Source: Pieris napi (taxonomy: Eukaryota; Arthropoda; Insecta; Lepidoptera; Pieridae). From it: DNA of 64,000 nt. Location: positions 12,028,001-12,092,000 of the forward strand of contig NC_062241.1 in assembly GCF_905475465.1 (NCBI RefSeq), in the 5' to 3' direction. The notes under the pieces were generated by a model. That model did not search any database, was not told where the DNA came from, and saw only the letters and a list, made by a program, of their open reading frames with translations. Both the position numbers and the translations under genes were made by a program. Below, in pieces: positions 1 through 13,000 of the stretch (its first letter is position 1; each line of letters opens with the position of its first letter).

Positions 1-207
1 TTGTCCGAATATGCTCCACAAATTAGCAATCTGATACGGACTCTATTTTCCCGTTTGTATTTGAGATTACATATTATAAAACAAAATTTTCCTTAAAAAT
101 TTGGGTAATATAAGGAAAAATTATAAAATAATATGTTCTATTTAAGCTATTATTACGCTAGCAGTCATACTGATCTGACAAATTTTGTATCCTTCAAACC
201 TGAACAA
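1..207 (+). promoter_or_regulatory. Promoter and 5' leader exon of tetraspan copy 1
   Basis: This stretch is repeated almost unchanged before copy 3 (18690-18895) and, more diverged, before copies 5 and 6. It holds a TATA-like box (TATAAAAT at about 122) and a block ending in CTTCAAACCTGAACAA followed by a GTAAGT donor at 208. I infer a non-coding first exon. Read in frame with the main ATG through the predicted splice to 524, it meets a TGA and contains no ATG, so translation should begin at 534. A different-frame ATG near 134 could form a short upstream ORF. The window may begin inside the promoter. Confidence 0.55.
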
Positions 208-533
208 GTAAGTTTTAGAAATGCTTTAATAAAATTTGTATTTGTAAAACTAAAGGGCTAATATTGGCTTCAAGTGTGCGAAGATTGTTTACATTTGGTT
301 TACGCTTTTAATTATTAACTAACTACTGAAACTTAACAATAGTTTCTCGTAATATGCAATTCATTTATATCAAAATCTAAGGGAGCGGGATTAATGATTT
401 AATAGATGTACAGTACAAATGCGGTATAGTTTTAAACATAACAATTATTAAGCTTTATTGATTAAGTGTACGACCAAACGACCAATAATGGTTTTGTTAA
501 ACAACAGTTTTGACTCTTTTCAGAGGGCTAAAG
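208..533 (+). other. Intron in the 5' UTR of copy 1
   Basis: No ORF or element is recognised. The stretch is AT-rich and ends in a pyrimidine tract plus CAG at 523, ten bases before the coding ATG. The same intron in copies 5 and 6 has received a LINE and a piggyBac-like element. Confidence 0.5.
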
Positions 534-3500
534 ATGGACGTATTGACAGCTAAGAACCTATGTGTTGCGTCTTTTCAAATAGTAAGTGTACATTTTTAAA
601 TCATTAATAATTAAAACGATATGACCTTTGGAAGGTATAAAAATGTTACCATTTTTATTTATGGCGATTATGACTGACTCTAATTTATTTGTCACTATAA
701 AAAATGGAAGACCTACTGGGTCAAAAATAATAAAAATAGACAAAATACAAACATAATAAAAAAAACATATTTAACAGAGGCAAACTGGCAGGAGGCTCAT
801 GTGATGTTAAGTTGCGAAACGCTCACAAGTGCGTTGCCAGCCTTTTAAGAGTTTTTACGCTCTTTTCATGAATATGTATACCGAATTAAGGTGTGTTGTC
901 TGTGCGTGATAGATTTTTTTAGGTTATTTACACGTAATTTAAAAAATAAAACAAATCAGTGGCACGACAACCTCTTTAGGTCTTGGCCTCAGATTTCTGA
1001 ATCTGTTTCATGATCTTTTTTAAATCTAATAGCCAAATAAGTGATCAGCCTCCGATCCATGTCGGTTTCCTCACGATGGTTCACCGTTCGAGCAAATGTT
1101 AAATGCGTACATAGAAAGAAAGTCCATTGGTGCACAGAAGGGGATCGAACCTACGACCTCAAGTATGAGAGTCGCATGCTGAAGCCATTAGGCCAACAAT
1201 GCTTTGTATATTTAATTTGCTTGTGAATATTATAATTTCTCTTGCGGTCGAAGAGCCTGCGACCTAAAAGAGGATCCTTCACCAGTCTATCTCACTGGCC
1301 ATAAGCCACCAGTGGCTATATTCAGCTGTTAATTTATATATATGTAGTTGTCGGAGTAACTTTCCATTATCGCATCAGGGTATAACGTCATCATTACTCA
1401 CTGAAGTGTTTCCGAATCGATATTTCGATTCTACTTAGGGTCTTTCAAGAACAGGGGGCCTACCATGAACTCTTATTGCGAGCCTATTGACAACCTACAA
1501 CTGAGATGCATCGCTAATTCGTACCATGACATCGAAAAAACGAGACAGTTTAGGTTCCCACGTGACCTTAGCCATTATCAGATTTCGTTCGTTCAATTTG
1601 TATGAAAATCCGTACCATGACCGCTCGGCTGAACCGAAATTTGACAGTTGCGCCTTCCAACTATGACAGAATAAGCGATTCTAAAAAAGTTACTTTTTGT
1701 TCAACTTTTTTGTATCGAAATGTCCAAATAATAGTTTAGAATCTATAAAATTCAATATTTGTATTAAAACTTGTTAATAAATTTTTATATTTTGGGGAAT
1801 TTTGAGTTTAGAGAGTGTGATAATAAATAAATTATTAAAATATCGACGGAGATGAGAAACAAGACGGCAATGCCGTTCTACCGACTTCGTAGATAATGAG
1901 TTTATAATTTATTATAGATTAACTACTTTGACTCATTGAAGATTTCAGTGTAGGTACCTACAAATTATTGCACATGGTTCAATAATATTCAATAAATTAT
2001 TTAGGCATGTCTAACAAAAACATAATTCCCCAATATATCATATTTACAATAAATAATAATGCCATATCACTAGTAGATATTTATTATAATTAAATTTTTC
2101 CTCATTATGTTCATGAATTGTATTATTCTCCTCTGCTTTTTCTTTAAAAAAAATAGAGGTGTTTCTCAAATTTATAATGTGTAAATAATAAGCCATTTGA
2201 AAGTATTATAATAACAGTATTTATTTAGTTAGGATGACTCCATCAAGATAGAAAAAGATGTCTTGTCTTGCCTTGTCTTGAATCAGGCAATGTTCAATTG
2301 GATATAAACATATATTCATTTATATATTTCATTCTCTCAATTCAGCGAGTTTGTCAGGTTTAAGCTGCAAAGAAAATATAATTATTTATATTATATGAAT
2401 TAGTTAACGTATAAACTGAATTTGTACAATTTTAAGGAATAAATTTTTATCATTATTTACTTATGATTTTCGAGTAATAGGTTGATTGTAATGTCTTATG
2501 CAAAGAGTTTTATATCAGGAATTCACTTCGATATAGATATTTATTTTTAATAAACAATTTTTGAACAATACTTACCCCATCATATTATTTTATAAGTTAA
2601 ACAATTTGTAAAACTATATTTATTAAACCGAAATTTTGTAAACACCAAATATATTGAAAGCTCCTATCAAAATTTGAAGGAAACGTTTAAAAATAATAAG
2701 TGTCAACTGCACAGCACCAGAAAACTTTAAATTTAAAATATATCAAAAGAATAGTTTTATATTAAATAAATATATATTAAGACATAATAGCTTATTGTAA
2801 TTGATGAATTATTTAAAATAATTTTATATTTTATTTAGTTTTATAGAAACATCTGTCGAAGTAAGTTTGACAGTTAAATTTCTAAACTTACATAGAAACC
2901 ACAAACAAAATTATCGTTCTTTCATTCGGTCTTGCGATGCTAATACGATTCAGCTTATAGGCGGTCATGGTACGAAAAAATGCTATTGACTTTAGGTACC
3001 TAAACTCAACTGCATCTCAACTGGATCGTTTTAAGAAAGTTCATGGTAGGCCCCCAGAACGTACCAATTCTTAAAAGTCCTGCAACGCACTCGCGAGCTC
3101 TCTGGCCTTTTATTGATTTCTTATTTTCAGGCCATCAATATTATGATAATAGCTAAAAGTGGCGCAGACATTTATAAGTATTCGAAGTTACAACAAGAAG
3201 CACATAGCCAAATCCATAAATATCCTCCATCATATTTAGAAAAATTAAATAGTAAAACTGATAGCATTTACGCTGTCGAAGGTATTCTTATAGGCTTAAC
3301 AGTGATATATCTTGTTTTTAATGTGATTTTGCTAATTGGATTATGTAGGGTGAGTATAATTATTATACCGTAGTGGAAATATAACTAGATATTGTCCACT
3401 AGGATGTTAATTGTTCGTCGAAGGAAATTGTGCAATTATTTTACCGATGTTACGTCAATTATTAATGCCATAAAAAACAAAAACGATGTTTTCAAATAAA

Positions 3501-5130
3501 ATTCTTTGTATTAAGATAACAATCCTATGGTAAAAAAAATCTTCTCAGAAAATGCAGATCGTATCGTATGATCCTTTTTTATTACCTACAACTTTGCCAT
3601 TTCACTTTTTTCCATAGGACTTTTAGTTTTGCCGGAAATCGAGATAAACCGTGTTTTACCCTTAAAATTTCTAATTAAATATATATATATATATATGTAT
3701 ATAGGTATATGTAAGATAACTTATGTTAGGTTACATAACTCTCGCAACGCAGTTCTTTTACCGTTAAAACTTGTGAGATCTATGTTAAGCCAATACCATG
3801 TTGGTCAATTTATTCAGTCCCTACTAAGGGACTTCCTCTCTTAAGTTATCACGTAATTCGCTAGTTAATCTTTTAGTGACCATAAAAATACATTGACTTA
3901 CTTGATATGCCGTACAACCTTTGCTTGGTAACTATACCAATTTTATTCACAATTACATTACCAATCTTTTAAAAAGTTCCGGGATAACTAAGTGCATTTA
4001 AAAAAACAGTTTTTATATATTTCCAGAAAATGCGAATTTTGATCAAAATCTACTTGATTGCAACACCAGCTTTTATCATTTCCCGTACGGTGTTGTATGC
4101 ATGCGAATTCGGACTTGTTGCAAACGATGTAATTTTTCAAATGTTGAATATGAACTCAGCATTCTACGTTCTGAACATTATCTTTGTATGTAAGTAAAAC
4201 CTGATGAATTTTTCTAAACTACTAGAAATACTAAAAAGTGTAGCGATCTACAATCTGTGCCATCACTACGATGATTCATAGCCTGAATATGCAGATTCTC
4301 GATCTTAAATACTGGGGCTTTCGGGTCAGTCAGTGGTTATTCTGGAGGTCTCTCTTTAGACTGGAGGAACACCAACCTTACTCCACAAGTCTTTAAAAAT
4401 CAAATAGAGCCATCCTTCACCTTTGTATTGTACAAATGCTCTATTACTACTGAAAAGATTTTCAATACCAGAAAGGTTATTATAGATAAACTAGCTGACC
4501 CGGCAAACGTCGTTTTGCCATGTATGTTTCTAGGAAACATTTTTTTAGGTCAATAAAAGTAACTATCTACTATAATAAAAAAGGGGTTGATCGTAGAGGG
4601 GTAACAATTAAGGGTAGTATGAATTTTTGTATGTATAAAAATAATAAAAACAAAAAGTTTTGTTTAAAAATAAAAAATAAAAATTTAGTGGTGGAACCAC
4701 CCTTAACATTCAGTATATTGAAAAATAGTTTTTTTCCGATACTCAGACTTACTGAATATGCATACAAAATTTCATAAGAATCGGTCGAGCCGTTCCAGTG
4801 GACAAGAGAATTTTATATATTAGATTTACTTTTTTAATAAAAACTAAATCAGTCCAATTGCGCACTTTTAACTAAAGTATTGTATTCTTTTTTAATTATG
4901 TGTTTAATTATGTGTACGCTGTAATAAATAGAGAAAGATTAGAATAAAAATGATTAATTTTTTGTTTTTTTTAATTGATTCATAATGAATTAATTTGATA
5001 AATATTTTGATATGACACTGATGAAATGTGTTTTTATGTTTCAGTACTCGACATTATATTTTGTTTCATCTTTGCCGTAGTATATAAAACATCGGAGAAT
5101 CACGAGAATATGCCACATGGTATCCACTAA
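534..5130 (+). CDS. Four-helix membrane protein, tandem copy 1 (4 coding exons)
   Basis: Predicted exons are 534-581, 3131-3349, 4027-4189 and 5045-5130, joined in phases 0, 0 and 1, giving about 171 residues. All junctions are GT-AG with strong donors (GTAAGT, GTGAGT, GTAAGT). Four hydrophobic stretches are visible: around the exon 1/2 junction, at the end of exon 2 (IYAVEGILIGLTVIYLVFNV), at the start of exon 3 (IYLIATPAFIISRTVLYAC) and across exons 3/4. The tail is short and charged. An AATAAA follows the stop at 5144. Intron 1 carries a SINE and a 1.6 kb inverted-repeat element, and intron 3 a Helitron. The family resembles insect LAPTM-like (DUF7027-type) proteins, mainly through member 7. 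Function unknown. Confidence 0.75.
958..1205 (-). mobile_element. tRNA-derived SINE
   Basis: Read on the minus strand, the head has an A-box-like TGGCCTAATGGCTTCAG and a good B box (GGTTCGATCCCC), followed by the family body ending in CAAGACCTAAAGAGG. Relatives lie at 19359, 34677, 43516, 47457 and 55870. It sits in intron 1 of copy 1. It does not fold as a complete tRNA, so it is not a tRNA gene. Confidence 0.75.
1454..3055. mobile_element. 1.6 kb inverted-repeat DNA element (GGGGGCCTACC family)
   Basis: The ends are GGGGGCCTACCATGAACT and its complement. No coding ORF is seen. Two relatives lie at 6613-9177. The corresponding sequence in copy 3 near 19870 lacks it, showing that it inserted after the copies separated. 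I could not fix the target duplication, so the superfamily is open. It is an intronic passenger in copy 1. Confidence 0.75.
4491..4824 (-). mobile_element. Non-autonomous Helitron (CTAGCTGACCCGG family)
   Basis: Read on the minus strand it starts TCTAATATATAAAATTCTC and ends in CTAG, flanked by A and T as expected for a Helitron insertion. The same insertion occurs at the same intron 3 site in copies 3 (23048) and 6 (51135), while copies 2 and 5 have the empty site. It is related to the small Lep1-type Helitrons of Lepidoptera (family name from memory). Confidence 0.7.
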
Positions 5131-5627
5131 TACAAATTTTTAGAATAAATAAATATACAAAAGTGCTGTTTTTCTTTTCAATTCACTTTAACTTAATTTA
5201 CCCCACTTAGTCACACCTTTATTTTTTTAAAAACGTCACGTAGATGTTCAGCGTTTTTGTCGAAGAAAAGGGAGAGAGCGATTAAGAGAGAGTGAGAAGG
5301 GTGAATTACCTTAAAGAAATTGTATTTTTATTATTAAAATTTATGCCAAATAATTTATTAAAATCTCAAATTACGAATTGTAAATTAAAATGCCATGTGG
5401 TTTTCATCGAAGAAATAAATTTAAAAAATTAAATTTTTAATTTGTATTAATTTTCGACACTTAATATTTAAATGACAATTAAATTCCTAACATATTATCA
5501 TTTTACCCTCTCTCTAAGTCTCGGAAATCAGAAGTTTTAAAAACGCGTTATAGGGGGATTACTGTACATGTTATCAAAATTTATAAAAGTTCAGAATTTA
5601 CTAATTTCAGAATAGGCTTTATTGGTA
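5131..5627. other. 3' flank of copy 1
   Basis: After the poly(A) signal region the sequence is non-coding and AT-rich. It includes a stretch (about 5235-5540) shared with 23820-24090 and 51915-52480 that belongs to a diverged hairpin element (see 52290-53310). No gene is seen. Confidence 0.5.
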
Positions 5628-5880
5628 CCAGAAGCAGTGATGGCCGAGTGTCAGAGGGTGCGACACACACACTGAGGTAGGTTCGAATCCCGGTTGAACC
5701 AATCATCTTTTCTATGTCCGCAAGACTCGATCGTACGGTGAAGGAAAACATCTTAAAGCATGCATTAGATCCAAAAAGTTGACGGCATGTATAACCTAAC
5801 GCTGTATGGATTTTAAGCCCTGGATCTGTTTAAGCATCTTTCTTTGAAGTCAAGGGGGCCGTTCAAGTATTACGTAAGCA
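5628..5880 (+). mobile_element. tRNA-derived SINE, second family
   Basis: The head reads TGGCCGAGTG (A box) and GGTTCGAATCC (B box), separated by a CACACACAC run. The body differs from the SINE at 958. A near-identical copy at 28490 sits in the duplicated flank of copy 3. Confidence 0.65.
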
Positions 5881-6068
5881 CTATGGGGGGAGGGGATGTT
5901 TGATTTTCTTATTGGGTTATAACGTCAACAGTAATTATTTACTTTTTTACGCACACATTGTCTATGCTTGAAAACGAAATGCATTTTCGAGGATTCCTAC
6001 AAACGTTAATACATTTATGTACTTTTGTTTTTGACAGCTTTGCTGATGACAAGACAATGGGGGGTGGA

Positions 6069-6418
6069 TAAATTACGTGTCACGTTGTTTGTCCGTAATG
6101 GACTCCTAAACTACCGAACCGATATCAATCAAATTTGCACACCGAGTGTAGTTTGATCCAACTTAAAAGTGAGGATAGCTTACATCTCAATTTATACCTG
6201 CAATATTATTTTATTGCAAAATATTTGTTTATTATTTGATAGTCACAAGTCACTGTGTTGAAAGTACCAAGGTTTCACATAAGCTACAATTTAATGGCAT
6301 AACCACCAAAAAAGCATGGTGGTCCCCATGACTGGTGTTCTCCTACCGTTTCCCTTGAATAGTTTGCTACTATGTAATACAACAAAAACCTTAGCCACAG
6401 CAACGCTTGGCCGGTCTT
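6069..6418 (+). mobile_element. Helitron fragment (CTAGCAGACCGG family)
   Basis: The sequence from TTACGTGTCACG to CGCTTGGCCGGTCT matches the complete members at 40794-41443 and 52023-52268, but both termini are degraded here. It is the ancestral copy in the downstream flank and is shared with 28924-29270. Confidence 0.6.
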
Positions 6419-6612
6419 CCAGTTAAATATTAAAATATAGTTGAAAGGGTTCTGTCCACTTTTATTACAGGAGCCTTTTAATGATGATGAATTTATTTTC
6501 TAGTTTGCAACATTTATTTCAACCTGGTGATGAGTTACTATGATGTTATGCTAGTGGATAATGTACAGGCTACCTATCGCTCATAAATCGTTTCAGTTAG
6601 ATTCTGATATCT

Positions 6613-9177
6613 GGGGGCCTACCATGAACTTTCTTAAAACAATCCAGTTGAGATGCAGTTGAGTTTAGGTACCTAAAGTCAATCGCATTTTTTCGTACCA
6701 TGACCGCCTATAAGCTGAATCGTATTAGCATCGCAAGACCGAATGAAAGAACGATAATTTTGTTTGTGGTTTCTATGTAAGTTTAGAAATTTAACTGTCA
6801 AACTTACTTCGACAGATGTTTCTATAAAAATAAATAAAATATAAAATTATTTTAAATAATTCATCAATTACAATAAGCTATTATGTCTTAATATATATTT
6901 ATTTAATATAAAACTATTATTTTGATATATTTTAAATTTAAAGTTTTCTGGTGCTGTGCAGTTGACACTTATTATTTTTAAACGTTTCCTTCAAATTTTG
7001 ATAGGAGCTTTCAATATATTTGGTGTTTACAAAATTTCGGTTTCATAAATATAGTTTTACAAGTTGTTTAACTTATAAAATAATATGATGGGGTAAGTAT
7101 TGTTCAAAAATTGGTTTCTTAAAAATAAATATCTATATCGAAGTGAATTGCTGATATTAAACTCTTTGCATAAGATATTACAATCAACGAATCAACGAAT
7201 CGAAAATCATCAAGTAAATAATGATAAAAATTGATTCCTTAATATTTTACAAATTCAATTTATACGTTAACTAATTCATATAATATAAATAATTCTATTG
7301 TCTTTACAGCTTAAACCTGACAAACTCGCTGAATTGAGAGAAGGAAATATATAAATGAATATATGTATGTTTATATCCAATTGAACATTGCCTGATTCAA
7401 GACAAGACAAGATTTTTCTATCTTGATGGAGTTATCCTAACTAAATAAATACTGTTATTGTAATACTTTCAAATGGCTTATTCGAAATAAGCCATAATAA
7501 TAATGGCTTTTTTTATTTATTGTTACTTTCGTGCAGGGGGCCTACCATGAACTCTTATTGCGAGCCTATTGACAACCTACAACTGAGATGCATCGCTAAT
7601 TCGTACCATGACATCGAAAAAACGAGACAGTTTAGGTTCCCACGTGACCTTAGCGATTATCAGATTTCGTTCGTTCAATTTGTATGAAAATCCGTACCAT
7701 GACCGCTCGGCTGAACCGAAATTTGACAGTTGCGCCTTCCAACTATGACAGGATAAGCGATTCAAAAAAAGTTACTTTTTGTTCAACTTTTTTGTATCGA
7801 AATGTCCAAATAATAGTTTAGAACCTATAAAATTCAATATTTGTATTAAAACTTGTTAATTAAAATAATAAGATTTATCTACTATGGCTAACATATGAAA
7901 AAAATATAATTTTTATATTTTGGGGTATTTTGAGTTTAGAGAGTGTGATAATAAATATATTATTAAAATATCGACAGAGATGAGAAGCAAGACGGCAATG
8001 CCCTTCTACCGACTTCGAAGATATTGATTTTATAATTTATTATAGATTAACTACATTGACTCATTGAAGATTTCAGTGTACCTACAAATAATTGAACATG
8101 GTTCAATAATATTTTAATTAATTATTTAGGCATGTCTAACAAAAACATAATTCCCCAATATATCATATTTACAATAAATAATAATGCCATATCACTAGTA
8201 GATATTTATTATAGTTAAATTTTTCCTCATTATGTTCATGAATTGTATTATTCTCCTCTGCTTTTTCTTTAAAAAAACAGAGGTGTTTCTCAAATTTATT
8301 ATGTGTAAATAATAAGCCATTTGAAAGTATTACAATAACAGTATTTATTTAGTTAGGATGACTCCATCAAGATAGAAAAATCTTGTCTTGTCTTGTCTTG
8401 AATCAGGCAATGTTCAATTGGATATAAACATATATTCATTTATATATTTTCTTCTCTCAATTCAGCGAGTTTGTCAGGTTTAAGCTGTAAAGACAATAGA
8501 ATTATTTATATTATATGAATTAGTTAACGTATAAATTGAATTTGTAAAATATTAAGGAATCAATTTTTATCATTATTTACTTGATGATTTTCGAGTAATA
8601 GGTTGATTGTAATATCTTATGCAAAGAGTTTAATATCAGCAATTCACTTCGATATAGATATTTATTTTTAATAAACCAATTTTTGAACAATACTTACCCC
8701 ATCATATTATTTTATAAGTTAAACAATTTGTAAAACTATATTTATGAAACCGAAATTTTGTAAACACCAAATATATTGAAAGCTCCTATCAAAATTTGAA
8801 GGAAACGTTTAAAAATAATAAGTGTCAACTGCACAGCACCAGAAAACTTTAAATTTAAAATATATCAAAAGAATAGTTTTATATTAAATAAATATATATT
8901 AAGACATAATAGCTTATTATAATTGATGAATTATTTAAAATAATTTTATATTTTATTTATTTTTATAGAAACATCTGTCGAAGTAAGTTTGACAGTTAAA
9001 TTTCTAAACTTACATAGAAACCACAAACAAAATTATCGTTCTTTCATTCGGTCTTGCGATGCTAATACGATTCAGCTTATAGGCGGTCATGGTACGAAAA
9101 AATGCGATTGACTTTAGGTACCTAAACTCAACTGCATCTCAACTGGATTGTTTTAAGAAAGTTCATGGTAGGCCCCC
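6613..9177. mobile_element. Foldback copy of the GGGGGCCTACC element
   Basis: 7536-9177 is a full copy, parallel to the one at 1454. Directly before it, 6613-7490 is the reverse complement of that element's right half, beginning with the same GGGGGCCTACC end. The two arms of about 870 bp form a large inverted repeat around a central stretch of roughly 850 bp. No transposase is encoded. It sits upstream of copy 2 where other copies have their leader exon. Confidence 0.75.
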
Positions 9178-9769
9178 TGGTCTGAAATCGTCTTTGTTTC
9201 ATCCCGTGCCACACACTGTATTTTTCATATCACATGTTATGAAAATGCGATTCTGACAGACTTGAAATAAATAATAAATAAATGAATGTACCGGGCAGAA
9301 ACAACGTTGTTTCTCCCCTGTTTCTGACTGACACTGTGGCATTGCATTGGTCTGAAATTGTCTTGTTTCGTCTGGCATAACAGAGATCAAAACTCACTGT
9401 TTCAATGCATGTGATATAAAAAATACATTTGTACTTGTATAGTGTCAAATGTCAAACAATGATTCTTTTTAGTTCTGGTTCTCAGATTTCTTTATCTATT
9501 TCTTGATAATATGTCAATCGAAGAAGGTTATCAGCCTCCTGTGCCTATTATAATAAGAACGAGAAAAAAGATCAACATGTATATAAAAACAGTAGCAAAA
9601 GCAAAACAATAACTGTCTCTTTTATACTCATAAGCTTGACTGAGCGCGAAAGAGACGGACAGTCTTTTCATGATGCATATTCAGAGTGAAGTCACGCCTC
9701 GCGTTTATTCACAGGCACTACACAAGCACAAAGTGTAAATGTATTGAAGCTGCCAGCTTTAGATAACAT
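9178..9769. other. Unassigned intergenic stretch
   Basis: It contains two related short blocks (TGGTCTGAAATCGTC at 9178 and TGGTCTGAAATTGTC near 9349), suggesting an old repeat pair. The short ORFs here have no recognisable product. No leader exon like that of copy 1 is found. Confidence 0.4.
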
Positions 9770-9850
9770 ACCTATACTATTGGTGCACGGTGATAGAACC
9801 TACGACCTCTGGGATGAGAGTCGCACGCCATTAAGCCAACACTGCAACAT
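9770..9850 (-). mobile_element. SINE head fragment
   Basis: A degraded minus-strand tRNA-like head (complement of GGTCGTAGGTTCTATCACC and the A-box region) related to the SINE at 958. The rest of the element is missing. Confidence 0.5.
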
Positions 9851-10064
9851 TGCTTATTAAAATATAATAAATGTGTAAACCATGTGCAATCCATTCTTAT
9901 CAAAATTTAAGAGAATAGGATTTTAATAGATGCACAATACCTACAAATTACGAGTATAGTTTTAAAAATAACAATTACTAAGCTTTATTGATTTAGTGTA
10001 GGACCAAATGCCAATAAGAATGATTTTGTTAAAAAAAGTTTTGAATCTTTTCAGACGCCTAAAG

Positions 10065-13000
10065 ATGGACATATTATTGACAGCTGAAGCAAAGAACATA
10101 TTTATTGCGTCTTTTCAAATCGTAAGTCATTTTGTAAAACCTCTAAATTTGAAAAAACCTCTAAAAAAAAATCTCTATAGGAAAACGAAACGAAACAAGA
10201 TTCTCTATGGAAGTTGTAAAAGAAATGTTACCATTGTTATTATGACAGTCTTATCACTTTCGTTCAATACAAATATAATCAAAAATTTAAACCTATATAT
10301 TATATGTCACCGTAAAATTGTAAACACCGTTAAGCCGCATTTACATTTATCTGACGTGTTGTGTTGTGATGCTCTCTGTCGTGATGGCTACTGTTCACAT
10401 TGATATGACGTGTTATGATGCATTATGACGGTTTTTTGTATCAGCTCCGTCTTGACTCCCAGAGAGTTCACACATTTGCAATGTTTTTTCAAGAATCATC
10501 CGATTCAGATTCAGATTTTGAAGAAGAGTTGGAATTATTGGCGTTGGCAACGCTTCTAACTAAACAAAGAAAAAGAAGAAGATATTGGATACATCCCGTA
10601 AATAGAAAAAGAGAGAGCAGAGGCGAGTTTCATTGTCTCGTTAAAGAGCTTGAGAGTGATGCAGAAAAATTTCATCAGTATTTTAGAATGTTTAAGGCAC
10701 AGTTTGAGGAAATTCATCGTTTGATTGAAGAAGACATCAAAAAAATACGGACAAAATTTCGTAAACCTATTGGAACAAAAGAAAGACTTGCAGTATGTTT
10801 AAGGTAAGATTTTTATTTTTCATATAAATCAATTATCTTCCTCAGAAAATTGTATGTCTGAATAATATGCCGAGAGACGAGAATCCTGTTGTTCCGAATC
10901 CAATGTCGATGCTTCCATTGGTGCTGTGAATGTCGGTGTGTAGGCGAAGGTTGATGTACTGGGGAATGACAGCATGGATGTGGATGTGTGAACGGGTGAT
11001 TGCAGTCTCTGTTGTTGCGGCTGAGAAATAATCTGGCGAGTCACATTGATTGGCATTCTGCGGATTTGGTCTTGTGCTTCGAGGATGCGTATTTCGGCTT
11101 GTGATATTGCCGTGTGCAAATCTAATTTTATTTTGGATCTGTTCGAGTTTAGGAAGTTTTTTTAGGGCTTTGCTCATGCTGAGAAAGAATAAGTCAGTTT
11201 CATCCATGTCTTTATCCTGGAGCTTGTTTTGTTGTTTTTGAAGTCGCAAATCATGCGATGATTTCATCAAATCGTATAATTCATGTAAGTTGGTTTTATT
11301 GCGTACAGGTCTGCTATAATTTGAAGAACTGGATTGTGGTGTTGGTGAGTGGTTATCTAATTGAGATTGAATGGTATCGGATTCAGATTCTTCTAAATTA
11401 ATATCAGATCTTACTGAATTTGGCGGTGACTCAAGATTAGTTACTGTAGCCCGAGATTCTATATACGTCTGTAAAAAATTCATCTGCTCTTCATACTTCC
11501 ATGGAATTATTGATTTAGCGGCCTGACCACTTTTTTTATTTTTACGACGTTTCATGGCGTTTACATAGGCATTTCTTAATTTTGTCCACTCATCTTTACA
11601 TTTATCCGCTGAAACAAAAAAAAACATATTTTATTTTAATTCGTTGGTCGTTGGCGTTCAGTTATCGCATGGGTTTTTCTACAGTTAAAATCATAGTCGA
11701 AGAAGTATGTACTGCAATATGGAAGAATTTGGCACCTATTGTAATGCCCAAACCTACTGAACAAACATGGAGAGAGATTGAAAAAGGTTTTGAAAAGATA
11801 TGGCATTTCCCAAATTGTCTCGGATCACTGGACGGAAAGCACATTAATTTAATATGTCCAATAAATGCCGGCTCAACTTATTTTAATTACAAAAATGAGC
11901 ATTCGATTGTGTTGCTAGGACTTGTTGACGCCCATTACAGATTTATTATAGTAGATGTAGGGGCATATGGGAGAAATAGTGATGGTGGTATATACCAAGA
12001 GTCATTAATGGGGAAAATGTTTGAAAATTGTCAGTTAAATGTGCCACCGAATAAACCATTAAGCCAAAATACTGAACCTTTACCTTACACTATTGTGGCA
12101 GATGCGGCATTTCCATTAAAAACCTATTTATTAAAACCATACAGTAAAGTAAAATTAGTTAACAATGATGCAAACAAAATTTTTAATTATCGTTTATCGC
12201 GTGCTCGCCGCACTGTAGAAAATGCATTCGGTATATTGCGAGCGAGATTTAGAGTGTTTCAAGGACCTTTACAAGTACAGCCGAACATGGCGGACAAGAT
12301 TGTACTTGCTGCTTGCTGCCTCCATAACCTTTTAACTCAAAATACACAAGAAACTGAAGAAATATTGACGGACGAAATTCAGGTTCACAACAGTGGCTTT
12401 GTAGACATTGGCCCTTTACATAGAAATCCATCACAAGAAGCTACTCAAGTTCATAACGGTATCAGAACGGTATCAGTTTCATACATTTAATATGGAAGCG
12501 TTCACATTTATTCAATGTGGTGTGTTATGACGGCTTCTGATGTGTCGTGTCACAGGCGATCCCGGTCCGCGTCAGAAAGGGTGAGGTGCGGGGGGCGGTG
12601 CCGTGAGACGTCATACCGCATCAGACTAGTGTGCACGCGCCACGCGCCAGTGTTGTGTTATTACGCGTCAGAAATGGACGAAGAGCAACTAATTGAATAC
12701 GTAAGACAATTTAAAGTGATTTATAATCCAAAATGTAAAGAATATAAAGATCAAGTTATGAGAGCAGCTATTTGGGAAGAGATAGGAGAAAAAATGAAAC
12801 AACCTCGTAAGTAAAGTGCTTTTATTTAATTATACCGAGTTCTACTTTGTCTAATAGCTTGAATTTGCCATGGAACTTGCCCTTCTGAACTGACAAAATA
12901 GTTTTTAAACGCTTCGCGAACTTGAGTAGCTTCTTGTGATGGATTTCTATGTAAAGGGCCAATGTCTACAAAGCCACTGTAATCTATCTCGCGAGATTGT

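Noticed and set aside
1041..1226. 61-codon ORF, with a relative at 19410-19649
   Set aside because: It runs through a SINE on the strand opposite its tRNA-like head; the similarity between copies reflects the repeat, not a protein.
3113..3130. ATG-like start reading MISYFQ before exon 2 of each copy
   Set aside because: These bases are the intron end (TTCTTATTTTCAG), so the six residues are not translated; exon 2 begins at the following GCC.
4520..4777. Overlapping ORFs on both strands
   Set aside because: They lie wholly inside the intron 3 Helitron and are not kept in frame in the other two copies of that insertion.
7577..7765. 62-codon minus-strand ORF
   Set aside because: It lies inside the GGGGGCCTACC element; the copy at 1454 has no equivalent long frame.
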